Shown piece after piece: positions 1 to 10,440 of a stretch of 64,000 nt of DNA; the stretch's first letter is position 1; each line of letters starts with the position of its first letter. The notes beneath the pieces are model-generated. The model ran no database searches and was not told the origin of the DNA. It saw only the letters and a program-made list of their open reading frames with translations. Made by a program: the position numbers and the translations under genes. The DNA comes from Aliivibrio wodanis (GTDB lineage: Bacteria; Pseudomonadota; Gammaproteobacteria; Enterobacterales; Vibrionaceae). The stretch spans positions 868,001 through 932,000 of the forward strand of contig LN554846.1 of assembly GCA_000953695.1 (NCBI GenBank). The letters run 5' to 3'.

Positions 1-58
1 TTTGCTAGTCCAACAAGAAGTTTGATTTGATTGCTCAAAGACTTATCTCTCTATTTGG

Positions 59-124
59 ATACTAATATCATTAATAAACTTATTCAGCGCAAATAGAACT
101 AAAGAGAATTAATGGTATTAGTAT
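59..124. repeat. Long imperfect inverted repeat downstream of prs
   Basis: Two 17-base arms (59-75 and 108-124) are reverse complements at 16 of 17 positions and are separated by 32 bases. The rest of 1-170 shows no coding capacity that I can support. The element lies beyond the prs terminator, so it could belong to a gene left of the window. It may be a hairpin or an intergenic repeat unit; its function is unknown. Confidence 0.6.
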
Positions 125-170
125 GTGCCATTAAAAAGGCGCGCCATATTACCACAAGAATCTCAAATAC

Positions 171-200
171 AAAAACGCCCCGCATAAGCAGGGCGTTTTA
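171..200 (-). terminator. Rho-independent terminator of prs
   Basis: Arms ACGCCC and GGGCGT flank a 10-base loop. A-rich and T-rich tails on either side allow termination in both directions. It lies 18 bases past the prs stop codon. Confidence 0.85.
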
Positions 201-217
201 TATGGTATTTGGTTTGA

Positions 218-1165
218 TTAGTGATCAAACATTGCAGAGATAGACTCTTCATTGCTGATACGACGGATCGCTTCAGCTAGCATGCGAGAAAGGCTAAGTT
301 CAGTTACTCTACCTGTCGCTGCCATCTCTTTAGATAGAGGGATTGAATCCGTTACAATAACTTGATCTATCACTGAGTTCGCAATGTTGTCTGCTGCAGA
401 ACCAGAGAATACAGCGTGAGTTGCGTAAGCAAATACACGTTTAGCGCCACGTTCTTTTAGGGCTTCAGCTGCTTTACATAATGTACCACCAGTGTCGATC
501 ATGTCATCAACGATAACGCAATCGCGTCCGTCAACATCACCGATTAGGTTCATTACTTCAGAAACGTTAGCACGTGGACGACGCTTATCAACGATAGCGA
601 TATCTACATCACCTAATGCTTTAGCAGTAGCACGAGCACGAACTACACCACCTAAGTCAGGAGAAACAACAACAGGGTTTTCTAGGCCACGAGTACGCAT
701 ATCATCAAGCAGTACCGGAGTACCGAAAATGTTGTCTACTGGTACGTCGAAGAAACCTTGAATTTGTTCTGCGTGTAGGTCGATAGTTAAAACGCGGTCA
801 ACACCAACGTTTGAAAGCATATCGGCAATTACTTTAGCTGTGATTGGTACACGAGCAGAACGTACACGACGATCTTGACGAGCGTAACCAAAATAAGGGA
901 TAACCGCAGTAATACGACCTGCAGAAGCACGACGAAGTGCATCGATCATCACTACTAATTCCATAATATTGTCATTAGTAGGAGCACACGTAGATTGGAT
1001 GATGAAAACATCACTACCACGTACGTTTTCGTTAATTTGAACAGCTACTTCGCCGTCAGAAAAACGATCTACAGTAGCGTCACCTAGTGAAATGTATAGT
1101 CGATCAGCGATACGTTGCGCTAGTTCAGGAGTTGCATTACCAGCAAATAGCTTCATGTCAGGCAC
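218..1165 (-). CDS. prs: Ribose-phosphate pyrophosphokinase
   Basis: The enzyme makes PRPP from ribose 5-phosphate and ATP in the cytoplasm, feeding purine, pyrimidine, histidine, tryptophan and NAD synthesis. The protein is near-identical to enterobacterial Prs from end to end. Visible motifs are the ATP-loop region FGYARQDRR, the metal and substrate segment [12 protein letters not shown], and the PRPP-binding loop [12 protein letters not shown] chose the GTG at 1165 (315 residues, the usual family length) because homologs begin [10 protein letters not shown] and a GAGG ribosome site precedes it. The ATG at 1216 would add 17 residues not seen in the family. It is the last gene of lolB-ispE-prs. 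Confidence 0.97.
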   Translation of the reverse strand: MPDMKLFAGNATPELAQRIADRLYISLGDATVDRFSDGEVAVQINENVRGSDVFIIQSTCAPTNDNIMELVVMIDALRRASAGRITAVIPYFGYARQDRRVRSARVPITAKVIADMLSNVGVDRVLTIDLHAEQIQGFFDVPVDNIFGTPVLLDDMRTRGLENPVVVSPDLGGVVRARATAKALGDVDIAIVDKRRPRANVSEVMNLIGDVDGRDCVIVDDMIDTGGTLCKAAEALKERGAKRVFAYATHAVFSGSAADNIANSVIDQVIVTDSIPLSKEMAATGRVTELSLSRMLAEAIRRISNEESISAMFDH

Positions 1166-1203
1166 GGTGGAAACCTCAGGGTTGCGTCCAAATTGTGAGA
1201 ATT

Positions 1204-2070
1204 TTATATGTTGCATAATGATTTATACTCTTCCAATTGGCGGTTGAGTGGCGAAGTATTCATACCTCGGGCGATAAATCCTGTTGCATTATCAGGGATT
1301 AAGGAGTAAACGACTTGTGCATCTTTCTTACTGTTAAATTCAGCAAAAACACATGCGCCGGTTCCAGTCAATCTTGATGGCGCATATTCTAACAGCCATG
1401 AAAGTTGGTAATCAACCTCTGGATACACACTTCTGACAATTTTTTCGCAATCGTTTTCGTACGAAGCCTCTAAAAGCGCGCTAAGTGACTGTTTTGGTGT
1501 GTTTCTGGTCAGTTCTGGATGTGTGAACACATCAACCGTAGAAATACTGACTTTCGGTTTGATTAATACATACCATAACTCTTTAGGGGTGGCGTGCTGT
1601 AATTTTTCACCAATGCCTTCTGCAAAGGCGGAAAAACCGTAAACAAAAATAGGGACATCGGCTCCTAATTTAACGCCTAAATCGGCTAAAATCTCATTAC
1701 TTAAATGTAGATCCCAAAGAAAATTTAGAGCAACTAGGACGGTTGCAGCATTTGATGAACCACCTCCAATACCACCACCCATAGGTAATATTTTTTCAAT
1801 TTCAATATGAGCGCCAAAAGAACATTGAGTATGTTGTTGAAGAAGCGTTGCGGCTTTCCAAATTAAATTATCTTCTGTTTTTACTCCAGGAATATCAGGA
1901 TATAGGGTGATCTTTCCTGATTGATTTGGAGTGATTGTAAGGTAGTCGCATAAATCGATGAACTGAAACAGGGTTTGCAGTTCATGGTAACCATTCTCTT
2001 GTTGACCATTAATGTAGAGAAATAAGTTTAGCTTTGCTGGGGAGGGCCAGCGAGTCGATGTTTTTATCAT
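1204..2070 (-). CDS. ispE: 4-diphosphocytidyl-2-C-methyl-D-erythritol kinase
   Basis: IspE is the GHMP-family kinase that phosphorylates CDP-methylerythritol in the non-mevalonate isoprenoid pathway. The substrate motif [13 protein letters not shown] is near the N-terminus, and the glycine-rich ATP loop [14 protein letters not shown] lies around residue 95. The later glycine motif is [10 protein letters not shown]. The start at 2070 is preferred because its ATG overlaps the lolB stop as ATGA, implying translational coupling. The upstream in-frame ATG at 2085 would lie inside lolB. Length is 288 residues against 283 in E. coli. The lolB-ispE-prs order is standard for gammaproteobacteria. Confidence 0.96.
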   Translation of the reverse strand: MIKTSTRWPSPAKLNLFLYINGQQENGYHELQTLFQFIDLCDYLTITPNQSGKITLYPDIPGVKTEDNLIWKAATLLQQHTQCSFGAHIEIEKILPMGGGIGGGSSNAATVLVALNFLWDLHLSNEILADLGVKLGADVPIFVYGFSAFAEGIGEKLQHATPKELWYVLIKPKVSISTVDVFTHPELTRNTPKQSLSALLEASYENDCEKIVRSVYPEVDYQLSWLLEYAPSRLTGTGACVFAEFNSKKDAQVVYSLIPDNATGFIARGMNTSPLNRQLEEYKSLCNI

Positions 2071-2678
2071 TGAGAAACAGTCCAATTTGAGGCAATGATT
2101 TTAATGGTGGTGTTCAATTGAGTGAGCTTCATTGAATTAGGTAATAGCATGTTGTCTTTTTCAATATAGCTATTGTAGCGTAGGTGCCAATTTGTTTGAC
2201 CTATTTGCTTTGCGAGATGCTCAACGGTGTTAAGTTCGTTGAGTTGGAAATTATCAGCAGCGGTCGGCAAGCCTTTGATCCAGTCATTTAAATAGCCAAT
2301 AGGAAGGTTAAGGCCTGTCAGACTATACATGAGCCGGCCTGGGTCACTGCCTTCGAAGGTTTGGCCATCACCGGTTTCAATAAGGGTATGCCCATTATCT
2401 ATAGTGACTTTTATAACGGTTTGCCCTAAAAATGTGGTGAGTAATAGCTGACTATTGTCTGATTTTTGGGTCCATTGAAAATTTAAACTATGACGTTGTT
2501 CTGGGGATTGATAACCAATTTTTCCCGTTACTTTATATTCTGTGATTGCTTCTAATTGAGCTTGATGCTTATCCCAATGAGTCGATTGCTGTGGGGTTAA
2601 TGGAACACTAGAACAAGCGCTAAGAAAAAGCGAGAAGATGAGAATCACAAACGGAAGGCGGATAAAATGAGGAAACAT
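2067..2678 (-). CDS. lolB: Outer-membrane lipoprotein insertion protein LolB
   Basis: LolB is itself an outer-membrane lipoprotein and receives lipoproteins from periplasmic LolA. A short signal sequence ends in the lipobox LSAC, so the mature protein starts at Cys. The mature part resembles LolB through its Q-H-x-x-x-L N-terminal region, an [19 protein letters not shown]-like segment and the C-terminal substrate face. The start is uncertain: the ATG at 2678 (MFPHF, 203 residues) gives a normal-length signal peptide, and the ATG at 2693 is also possible. Extension to 2768 would give an unlikely long polar leader running into the hemA promoter. Confidence 0.9.
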   Translation of the reverse strand: MFPHFIRLPFVILIFSLFLSACSSVPLTPQQSTHWDKHQAQLEAITEYKVTGKIGYQSPEQRHSLNFQWTQKSDNSQLLLTTFLGQTVIKVTIDNGHTLIETGDGQTFEGSDPGRLMYSLTGLNLPIGYLNDWIKGLPTAADNFQLNELNTVEHLAKQIGQTNWHLRYNSYIEKDNMLLPNSMKLTQLNTTIKIIASNWTVSQ

Positions 2679-2861
2679 TATTGATAATCTCATGTTTAAT
2701 CTGAAATAGATTTTAGGATTGTAGCAAATTGTTCGTACATTTGGCGTTAAATAGTGTTTATTCGCCACTAATTTTCGGACAGAGTGACCTGATGCCTTTT
2801 AAAATTCGGTCGTATCAAGTAAAATTCGCCCTTGTTATTTTTTTACTGGTCAGTTTGCCGA
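2679..2861. promoter_or_regulatory. Divergent lolB/hemA promoter region
   Basis: These 183 bases separate two divergent operons and must hold both promoters. I see AT-rich sequence but no operator or promoter pair strong enough to name. Confidence 0.5.
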
Positions 2862-4118
2862 ATGTCATTGCTTGTTATTGGAATCAATCATACGTCAGCC
2901 TCTGTTGATTTGCGCGAGAAAGTTGCTTTTTCTCCTGACAAATTAACTAAGGCACTAGACGAATTAAAAAACAGTGATGCAATTCAAAGTGGCGTGATCT
3001 TATCTACGTGTAACCGAACTGAAATTTACTGTGAAGTAAAAATTGGGATCAGCAGTGGTTACGTTATTAACTGGCTTGCTGAGTTTCACCTAGTCTCTTT
3101 AGATATATTGATGCCAAGTATCTATGTTTATGAAGAGCAAGCGGCTGTTAAACATCTTATGCGCGTTTCTTGTGGTTTAGATTCGTTGGTATTGGGTGAG
3201 CCGCAAATTTTAGGCCAAGTAAAAAAAGCGTTTTCAGATGCTCGCGAGCGAAATGCAGTTGAAGGAACCGTTGAAAAACTATTCCAAAGTGACTTTTCGG
3301 TAGCAAAGCGAGTTCGTACCGAAACCAATATTGGTGGTAATGCCGTTTCAGTGGCTTATGCCGCGTGTATTCTGGCTCGTCAAATATTTGAGTCTCTTGC
3401 TGATTCTACCGTACTTCTTGTTGGTGCTGGTGAAACGATTGAACTGGTAGCGAAACATTTAGATGCAGCAGGTTGTAAACAGCTTATCGTTGCTAACCGT
3501 ACTCGTGAGAGAGCGATGGGGCTTGCTGAGCAATTTAATGCAGACGTTATTAGCCTTCCTGAAATTCCAGAATATCTACCAAAAGCCGATATCATTATCA
3601 GTTCTACTGCTAGCCCATTACCGATTATTGGTAAAGGAATGGTTGAAAGCGCATTAAAACAACGTAGGCATCAACCGATGTTATTTGTTGATATTGCCGT
3701 CCCTAGAGATATAGAAGGGGAAGTCGCGGAATTGAGTGATGCATATTTGTATTCGGTAGATGATCTTAAATCGATTATTGATCACAATATTGAGCAACGA
3801 AAAATAGAAGCGATTCAAGCGGAAGCTATCGTCAGTGAAGAGAGCGCTAGCTTTATGACGTGGATCCGTTCGCGTCAAGCAGTGAATAGTATTCGCCAAT
3901 ATCGAAATAACTCAGAAGCGATCAGAACTGAATTATTACAAAAAAGCATTCAAGCGTTAGCTTCTGGCCAAAATGTAGAAAAAGTATTGGCAGAGCTAAG
4001 TAACAAATTAACTAATAAACTCATTCATGCACCGACACTTGCGATGCAGCAGGCCGCCAAAAATGGTGAGCCGGAGAAACTTGCTGTGATCCGCTCAAGT
4101 ATTGGTCTAGACAACTAA
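2862..4118 (+). CDS. hemA: Glutamyl-tRNA reductase
   Basis: The enzyme reduces glutamyl-tRNA to glutamate-1-semialdehyde, the first committed step of C5-pathway heme synthesis. The start at 2862 ([10 protein letters not shown]) gives 418 residues, the E. coli length. The ATG at 2832 would add a 10-residue extension. The nucleophile is Cys50 in STCNRTEIY. The NADPH-binding segment [17 protein letters not shown] and the C-terminal dimerisation helices are intact. It heads a plus-strand cluster hemA-prfA-prmC-sirB2-sirB1-kdsA. Another heme gene, hemH, lies far downstream at 31.8 kb. Confidence 0.97.
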   Translation: MSLLVIGINHTSASVDLREKVAFSPDKLTKALDELKNSDAIQSGVILSTCNRTEIYCEVKIGISSGYVINWLAEFHLVSLDILMPSIYVYEEQAAVKHLMRVSCGLDSLVLGEPQILGQVKKAFSDARERNAVEGTVEKLFQSDFSVAKRVRTETNIGGNAVSVAYAACILARQIFESLADSTVLLVGAGETIELVAKHLDAAGCKQLIVANRTRERAMGLAEQFNADVISLPEIPEYLPKADIIISSTASPLPIIGKGMVESALKQRRHQPMLFVDIAVPRDIEGEVAELSDAYLYSVDDLKSIIDHNIEQRKIEAIQAEAIVSEESASFMTWIRSRQAVNSIRQYRNNSEAIRTELLQKSIQALASGQNVEKVLAELSNKLTNKLIHAPTLAMQQAAKNGEPEKLAVIRSSIGLDN

Positions 4119-4156
4119 GTGTAGCGTTCGCTACCAACATAAAGAATAAATATTAT

Positions 4157-5245
4157 ATGAAAGCATCAATTCGAGTAAAACTGGAGACGCTGGTTGAGCG
4201 TTATGAAGAAGTTCAGCATTTATTAGGTGACCCTGGCGTTATTGGTGACCAAAATAAATTCCGAGCTTTATCTCGTGAATACTCTCAATTGGAAGAAGTA
4301 ACACAGTGTTTCCAAGCGTATGAGCAAGCTCAAGAAGACTTAGTTGCCGCTGAAGAAATGGCGCAAGAAGACGATGCTGAAATGCGTGAAATGGCGCAAG
4401 AAGAAATTAAAGAAGCAAAAGCTACGATTGAGCGTCTTACTGATGAACTACAAGTATTGCTTATTCCAAAAGATCCAAATGATGAGCGTAATTGTTTCTT
4501 AGAGATCCGTGCAGGTGCTGGCGGTGATGAAGCGGGTATCTTTGCGGGTAACCTTTTCCGTATGTATTCTCGTTTTGCAGAGAAAAAGGGCTGGCGCATC
4601 GAAGTCATGAGCTCGAATGTTTCTGAGCAAGGTGGCTTTAAAGAAATGATTGCAAAAGTAAGCGGCGATGGCGCTTATGGTGTATTGAAGTTTGAATCAG
4701 GCGGCCACCGTGTGCAACGTGTGCCTGAGACTGAATCACAAGGTCGTGTACATACGTCTGCGTGTACTGTAGCGGTAATGGCTGAGATCCCAGAAGCGGA
4801 TCTTCCAGAAATTAAAGCCTCAGATCTAAAAATTGATACCTTCCGTGCATCAGGCGCGGGTGGTCAGCACGTTAACACCACAGATTCAGCAATCCGTATT
4901 ACTCACTTACCAACAGGTACAGTTGTTGAGTGTCAGGATGAGCGTTCACAACATAAAAACAAAGCAAAAGCGATGTCAGTTCTTGCAGCTCGAATTATTC
5001 AAGCGGAACAAGCTCGCCGTGCAGAAGCGGTATCAGATACACGTCGTAATCTACTAGGTTCTGGTGACCGTTCTGACCGTATTCGTACATATAACTACCC
5101 ACAAGGTCGTGTTTCTGATCACCGTATCAACCTAACTATTTACCGCTTAAATGAAGTATTAGAAGGTGATTTAGCTGCGTTGATTGAACCTGTAGTATTA
5201 GAATATCAAGCAGACCAATTAGCAGCATTAGCTGAACATAACTAA
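4157..5245 (+). CDS. prfA: Peptide chain release factor 1
   Basis: RF1 recognises UAA and UAG stop codons and triggers peptidyl-tRNA hydrolysis on the ribosome. The catalytic GGQ motif is at residues 235-237 (GAGGQHVN). The long N-terminal coiled coil and domain 3 are intact, and length is 362 residues against 360 in E. coli. The stop codon overlaps the prmC start as TAATG. That coupling fits, because PrmC methylates the glutamine of GGQ. Confidence 0.98.
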   Translation: MKASIRVKLETLVERYEEVQHLLGDPGVIGDQNKFRALSREYSQLEEVTQCFQAYEQAQEDLVAAEEMAQEDDAEMREMAQEEIKEAKATIERLTDELQVLLIPKDPNDERNCFLEIRAGAGGDEAGIFAGNLFRMYSRFAEKKGWRIEVMSSNVSEQGGFKEMIAKVSGDGAYGVLKFESGGHRVQRVPETESQGRVHTSACTVAVMAEIPEADLPEIKASDLKIDTFRASGAGGQHVNTTDSAIRITHLPTGTVVECQDERSQHKNKAKAMSVLAARIIQAEQARRAEAVSDTRRNLLGSGDRSDRIRTYNYPQGRVSDHRINLTIYRLNEVLEGDLAALIEPVVLEYQADQLAALAEHN

Positions 5246-6111
5246 TGAGCCAATCTATTGATGCGCTATTAAAGCGTTCAATTCAATTGCTGCAACTTGA
5301 GGGGAGTGATTCTCCTCAAGTTGATGCGTCTGTTCTGCTGTGTCATGTTTTAGATAAACCAAGAAGTTATCTACTTACTTGGCCTGAAAAAGAGTTAACA
5401 GACGCAGAGCTTACTGCATTTGAATCATTACTTTCTCGTCGTCTCTCAGGCGAACCTATTGCTTACATTGTAGGTTATCGAGAATTCTGGTCACTACCGT
5501 TAAAAGTATCACCAACCACGTTAATTCCTCGCCCTGATACAGAACGTCTTGTTGAGATAGCTCTTGACCATCTTGATGCATCATCAACAAAAGTATTGGA
5601 TTTAGGAACAGGGACTGGTGCTATAGCTCTAGCGATTGCCTCTGAAATGCCAAATCTTCATGTTATTGGCGTTGACTATCAACAAGATGCGGTTGAATTA
5701 GCGCAAGGTAATGCCAAAGATAACCATATTATGAATACTGAATTTCGTCAGGGAAGTTGGTTTACTCCAATTAAATCCGATGAACAGTTTTCTATTATTG
5801 TGAGCAATCCACCTTATATTGATGGTAATGATCCTCATTTATCTCAAGGTGATGTACGGTTCGAACCTCAAACAGCATTAGTTGCAGAGCAAGAAGGCTT
5901 TGCTGATTTAATTCATATTATGGAACATAGCCGTACTTATTTGGTTGAGAATGGTTGGTTGCTAATGGAACATGGTTTTGAGCAAGGTAAGCAATTACGT
6001 ACTTATTTTGAAGCGCATGGCTTTGTTAATGTCAAAACAGAACAAGATTATGCTGGCAATGACCGAGTTACCTTAGGTCAATGGACAGTAAACACAGAGA
6101 ATAAAGGATAA
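5245..6111 (+). CDS. prmC: Release factor glutamine methyltransferase
   Basis: This SAM-dependent enzyme N5-methylates the GGQ glutamine of RF1 and RF2. The SAM loop is VLDLGTGTGAIALAIA, and the catalytic NPPY motif is at residues 188-191. An N-terminal helical domain precedes the Rossmann fold, and length is 288 residues, normal for the family. The start overlaps the prfA stop by one base, so translation is almost certainly coupled to that of its substrate. Confidence 0.97.
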   Translation: MSQSIDALLKRSIQLLQLEGSDSPQVDASVLLCHVLDKPRSYLLTWPEKELTDAELTAFESLLSRRLSGEPIAYIVGYREFWSLPLKVSPTTLIPRPDTERLVEIALDHLDASSTKVLDLGTGTGAIALAIASEMPNLHVIGVDYQQDAVELAQGNAKDNHIMNTEFRQGSWFTPIKSDEQFSIIVSNPPYIDGNDPHLSQGDVRFEPQTALVAEQEGFADLIHIMEHSRTYLVENGWLLMEHGFEQGKQLRTYFEAHGFVNVKTEQDYAGNDRVTLGQWTVNTENKG

Positions 6112-6114
6112 TTC

Positions 6115-6498
6115 ATGTATACCGCAGTTAAACATATTCATCTATTTATGGTCGCTTGTAGCGTACTACTTTTTGTCGTTCGTTATGCATTAATGATGGC
6201 TAATTCTGATCTTCGTAATAAAGCATTTTTGAAGCGCGTACCTCACGTTATTGATTCTGCAATGTTATTAAGTGGTATTGCGCTTATTTTTATTACTGGT
6301 TTTATTCCATTTACCGATTCTGCGCCTTGGCTAACAGAGAAAATAACTTGTGTAATGGTCTATATTGCATTGGCTTTTGTTACGTTGAATAACGGTAAGA
6401 ACAAGGTATTTAAGACCTTTGCCTTTTTTGGTGCATTAGGATGGTTAATGGTTGCTGCAAAGATCGCTGTTACTAAAGTACCAACATTTTTGGGGTAA
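6115..6498 (+). CDS. sirB2: SirB2-family integral membrane protein
   Basis: A 127-residue protein with four predicted transmembrane segments (about residues 4-25, 43-62, 72-91 and 100-120), matching the SirB2/YchQ family. Its biochemical role is not established. The old name comes from a Salmonella invasion-gene regulation screen. It starts 3 bases after prmC, with an AAAGGA ribosome site, and is followed 2 bases later by sirB1. The prmC-sirB2-sirB1-kdsA order is conserved in gammaproteobacteria. Confidence 0.85.
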   Translation: MYTAVKHIHLFMVACSVLLFVVRYALMMANSDLRNKAFLKRVPHVIDSAMLLSGIALIFITGFIPFTDSAPWLTEKITCVMVYIALAFVTLNNGKNKVFKTFAFFGALGWLMVAAKIAVTKVPTFLG

Positions 6499-6500
6499 TC

Positions 6501-8179
<1,679 letters not shown>

Positions 8180-8202
8180 TATTGAAAGTAGCTAGATAAA
8201 TT

Positions 8203-8238
8203 AAAGCCCAAGAGAGATAACTTTCTTGGGCTTTTTCT
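8203..8238 (+). terminator. Terminator of the hemA-kdsA operon
   Basis: Arms AAAGCCCAAGA (8203-8213) and TCTTGGGCTTT (8224-8234) are followed by a T-rich tail. It lies between the convergent kdsA and cobA ends. Confidence 0.9.
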
Positions 8239-8264
8239 ATTTAGTGTCTTGTCTAAAAATGTAT

Positions 8265-9050
8265 TTACTCATCGTTTGAATTAGGAGTAAACCAATCTAG
8301 TTTGTGGTGTAATGTTGTTACACTGCCAACAACAATTAATGATGGGCTAATGGCTTTTTCCGCCATGTTAGCTAACTCAGCAATCGTTCCTGTAAAGACT
8401 TTCTGCTTTTGTGTTGTGCCACGTTCAATAATGGCACAAGGGGTGTCAGCAGCTAAACCATATTTAATCAATTGAGTTGAGATATGCGGCGATTGTTTCA
8501 GTCCCATATAGAAGACCAAGGTATTGTTTGAACGAACTAAAGCATCCCACTCAATTTCAGCACCATCTTTTTGAACATGAGCCGTAATAAACTGAACACT
8601 TTGTGCATGATCTCGATGGGTGAGGGGAATACCCGCATAAGAGGTTGCCCCTGCCGCTGCAGTAATGCCTGGTACCACTTCAAATTGAACGCCATTCTCA
8701 GCGAGAGTTTCTAACTCTTCGCCACCACGACCAAAAATAAATGAATCACCACCTTTAAGGCGAACAACGTGTTTACCTTCTTGTGCTTTATCTACCAGTA
8801 TTTGGTTGATTCTATCTTGTGGGACGAAATGAAAATCCAGTTTTTTACCAACATAAATCATTTCTGCACTGTCATTGGCAAGCGCTAAGATCTCTTTAGA
8901 AACAAGACGGTCATAAACCACAACATCAGCTTGCTGTATAAGGCGATGGCCTTTGACTGTTAATAGGTCTGCATCACCAGGACCTGCGCCAACAAGAGAA
9001 ACAAGTCCGTTTTGTTTTTTCTGCTCAGACTGAGCTTGAATACTTGGCAT
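8265..9050 (-). CDS. cobA: Uroporphyrinogen-III C-methyltransferase (CobA/NirE type)
   Basis: SUMT methylates uroporphyrinogen III at C2 and C7 to make precorrin-2, the route to siroheme, the cofactor of NirB. It is a single-domain enzyme of 261 residues, not fused to the CysG dehydrogenase/ferrochelatase part. The SAM motif is VSLVGAGPGDADLLTVKG, and VVYDRLVSKEIL, KGGDSFIFGRGGEE and VPGITAA are all present. The start at 9050 is chosen because AGGA sits 8 bases upstream; the ATG at 9065 is the alternative. It lies last in the nir operon, behind a hairpin at 9103-9140. Confidence 0.94.
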   Translation of the reverse strand: MPSIQAQSEQKKQNGLVSLVGAGPGDADLLTVKGHRLIQQADVVVYDRLVSKEILALANDSAEMIYVGKKLDFHFVPQDRINQILVDKAQEGKHVVRLKGGDSFIFGRGGEELETLAENGVQFEVVPGITAAAGATSYAGIPLTHRDHAQSVQFITAHVQKDGAEIEWDALVRSNNTLVFYMGLKQSPHISTQLIKYGLAADTPCAIIERGTTQKQKVFTGTIAELANMAEKAISPSLIVVGSVTTLHHKLDWFTPNSNDE

Positions 9051-9102
9051 AATCGATTCCTGCATTATGTTTTTTATTTCACTCTAGTATGTAAGAGTCG
9101 AT

Positions 9103-9140
9103 AAAAAAAATCACCCTTAATACTTGATTAAGAGTGATTT
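9103..9140 (-). terminator. Hairpin with T-run between nirC and cobA
   Basis: A 14-base stem with one mismatch (9108-9121 and 9127-9140) and a 5-base loop is followed on the minus strand by eight T. It looks like an intrinsic terminator inside the nir operon, so cobA may be expressed by partial readthrough or from its own promoter. Confidence 0.75.
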
Positions 9141-9178
9141 AATTTGAATGAGTTATAACTAACTTTATTCGTTACTGC

Positions 9179-9997
9179 TTATTTAACATCCAGTGATGGT
9201 GCTGTTTTTGCGTGAGTAAGATAAAGAGGGATACAAGTAAATAGTAGGCCGCCAACAACGTTACCCAAAATAGTAGGAATAAGGTTGAAGTTTAACCATG
9301 TCGCAATACCAAAATCAGCACCTAGCATCATACCAAGTGGGAATAGGAACATGTTTACAACAGTGTGTTCAAATACTAGGGCAAAGAAGATGAAAATTGG
9401 GAACCACATCATAGCAACACGGCCAGCTACTGTGCGTGCCGTCATGTTACCAATTACACCTAGACATACCATTAGGTTACAGAAAATAGCGCGGACAAAA
9501 CACGTGATCCAACCGTCCATTCCCATATTTTCAAAACCTAAGCTACGGCCTGTTGATACAGCGATAAACTTTTTCGCTACCGCATTTAGTTCTAGAGAGA
9601 AGTTACCCGTTAGAGAAATCGCAACAAGATAAGCGACAATTAATGAACCAATAAGGTTACCTAGACCAACAAGACCCCAACAGCGGAAAATACGACCCCA
9701 AGTAATGCCTGGACGGTTATCAAATTTTGCTAACGGCGCAAGCCCAAACACACCTGTAACTAGGTCGTAGCCCATTACGCTCAAAATAACAAAACCAACA
9801 GGGAAGACAAGCGCACCAACGATACCAATACCGGTTTGTACAATTGTTGTGATAGCCACAACAACCGCTAAAGATAAGATAATACCAGCCATTGTGCTTC
9901 GTATTAGAAGATCTCGTGTACTTGTTTTTATTTTTGCTTCACCAACGTTAATCATTGTTTGTACAAATTCTGCTGGTTTAAAGTCATTAGTAGACAT
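9179..9997 (-). CDS. nirC: Nitrite/formate transporter, FNT family (NirC-like)
   Basis: Pentameric inner-membrane channel of the FNT family, expected to import or export nitrite. It has 272 residues with six transmembrane helices and the FNT features NLIGSLIVAYL and CNLMVCLGVIGNMTARTVAGR. E. coli NirC is 268 residues. The position directly after nirBD supports nitrite over formate as substrate, although FocA and NirC are hard to separate from sequence alone. The gap to nirD is 96 bases. Confidence 0.9.
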   Translation of the reverse strand: MSTNDFKPAEFVQTMINVGEAKIKTSTRDLLIRSTMAGIILSLAVVVAITTIVQTGIGIVGALVFPVGFVILSVMGYDLVTGVFGLAPLAKFDNRPGITWGRIFRCWGLVGLGNLIGSLIVAYLVAISLTGNFSLELNAVAKKFIAVSTGRSLGFENMGMDGWITCFVRAIFCNLMVCLGVIGNMTARTVAGRVAMMWFPIFIFFALVFEHTVVNMFLFPLGMMLGADFGIATWLNFNLIPTILGNVVGGLLFTCIPLYLTHAKTAPSLDVK

Positions 9998-10093
9998 GAA
10001 TGTGCCCTTATAAAAGTTAAAATTAAATAGTGAAAAACTCGCTGTTTCTTTATGCTCTCATAGAGAAACAGCAAGCCTTTAAGCTATTGAATC

Positions 10094-10423
10094 TTATGCA
10101 GCGATTTCTACTTCACCTTTAGTAACGCGAGCTTTATATGCTTTAACGTTAAATTGCTCATCTTCCATGCAAGCACCTGTAGTAAGGTTAAAGCGCTGTT
10201 TCTTAAGTGGACTTGCCACCCAAAGTTCACCTTGATGTTCAACAATCAAGCCGCGCGATAATACGTTTGCTTGGAAGTAAGGGTCAGTGTTGCTGATTGC
10301 TAGCACTTCTTCGCCTTTTGATGGACGAAATACTGCAACTTGCTCACCATTAACTAGAGCACAAACACCAGTACCAGGAGCAATATCTTCTAGTTGACAG
10401 ATTTTTACGAATTTAGAAGCCAT
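10094..10423 (-). CDS. nirD: Nitrite reductase (NADH) small subunit
   Basis: NirD is the small partner of NirB in the cytoplasmic NADH-dependent assimilatory-type/detoxifying nitrite reductase. It has 109 residues and a Rieske-like fold. The usual Cys and His cluster ligands are absent, as is normal for NirD: CQLEDIAPGTGVCALVNGEQ opens the domain and SPLKKQRFNLTTGACMED lies where a cluster would be. It starts 17 bases after nirB. Confidence 0.95.
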   Translation of the reverse strand: MASKFVKICQLEDIAPGTGVCALVNGEQVAVFRPSKGEEVLAISNTDPYFQANVLSRGLIVEHQGELWVASPLKKQRFNLTTGACMEDEQFNVKAYKARVTKGEVEIAA

Positions 10424-10440
10424 AATTAATTCTCTCGCTC

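Noticed and set aside
1166-1216. Longer prs product starting at 1216
   Set aside because: The extra 17 residues are absent from Prs proteins, and the GTG at 1165 has a ribosome site and the conserved N-terminus.
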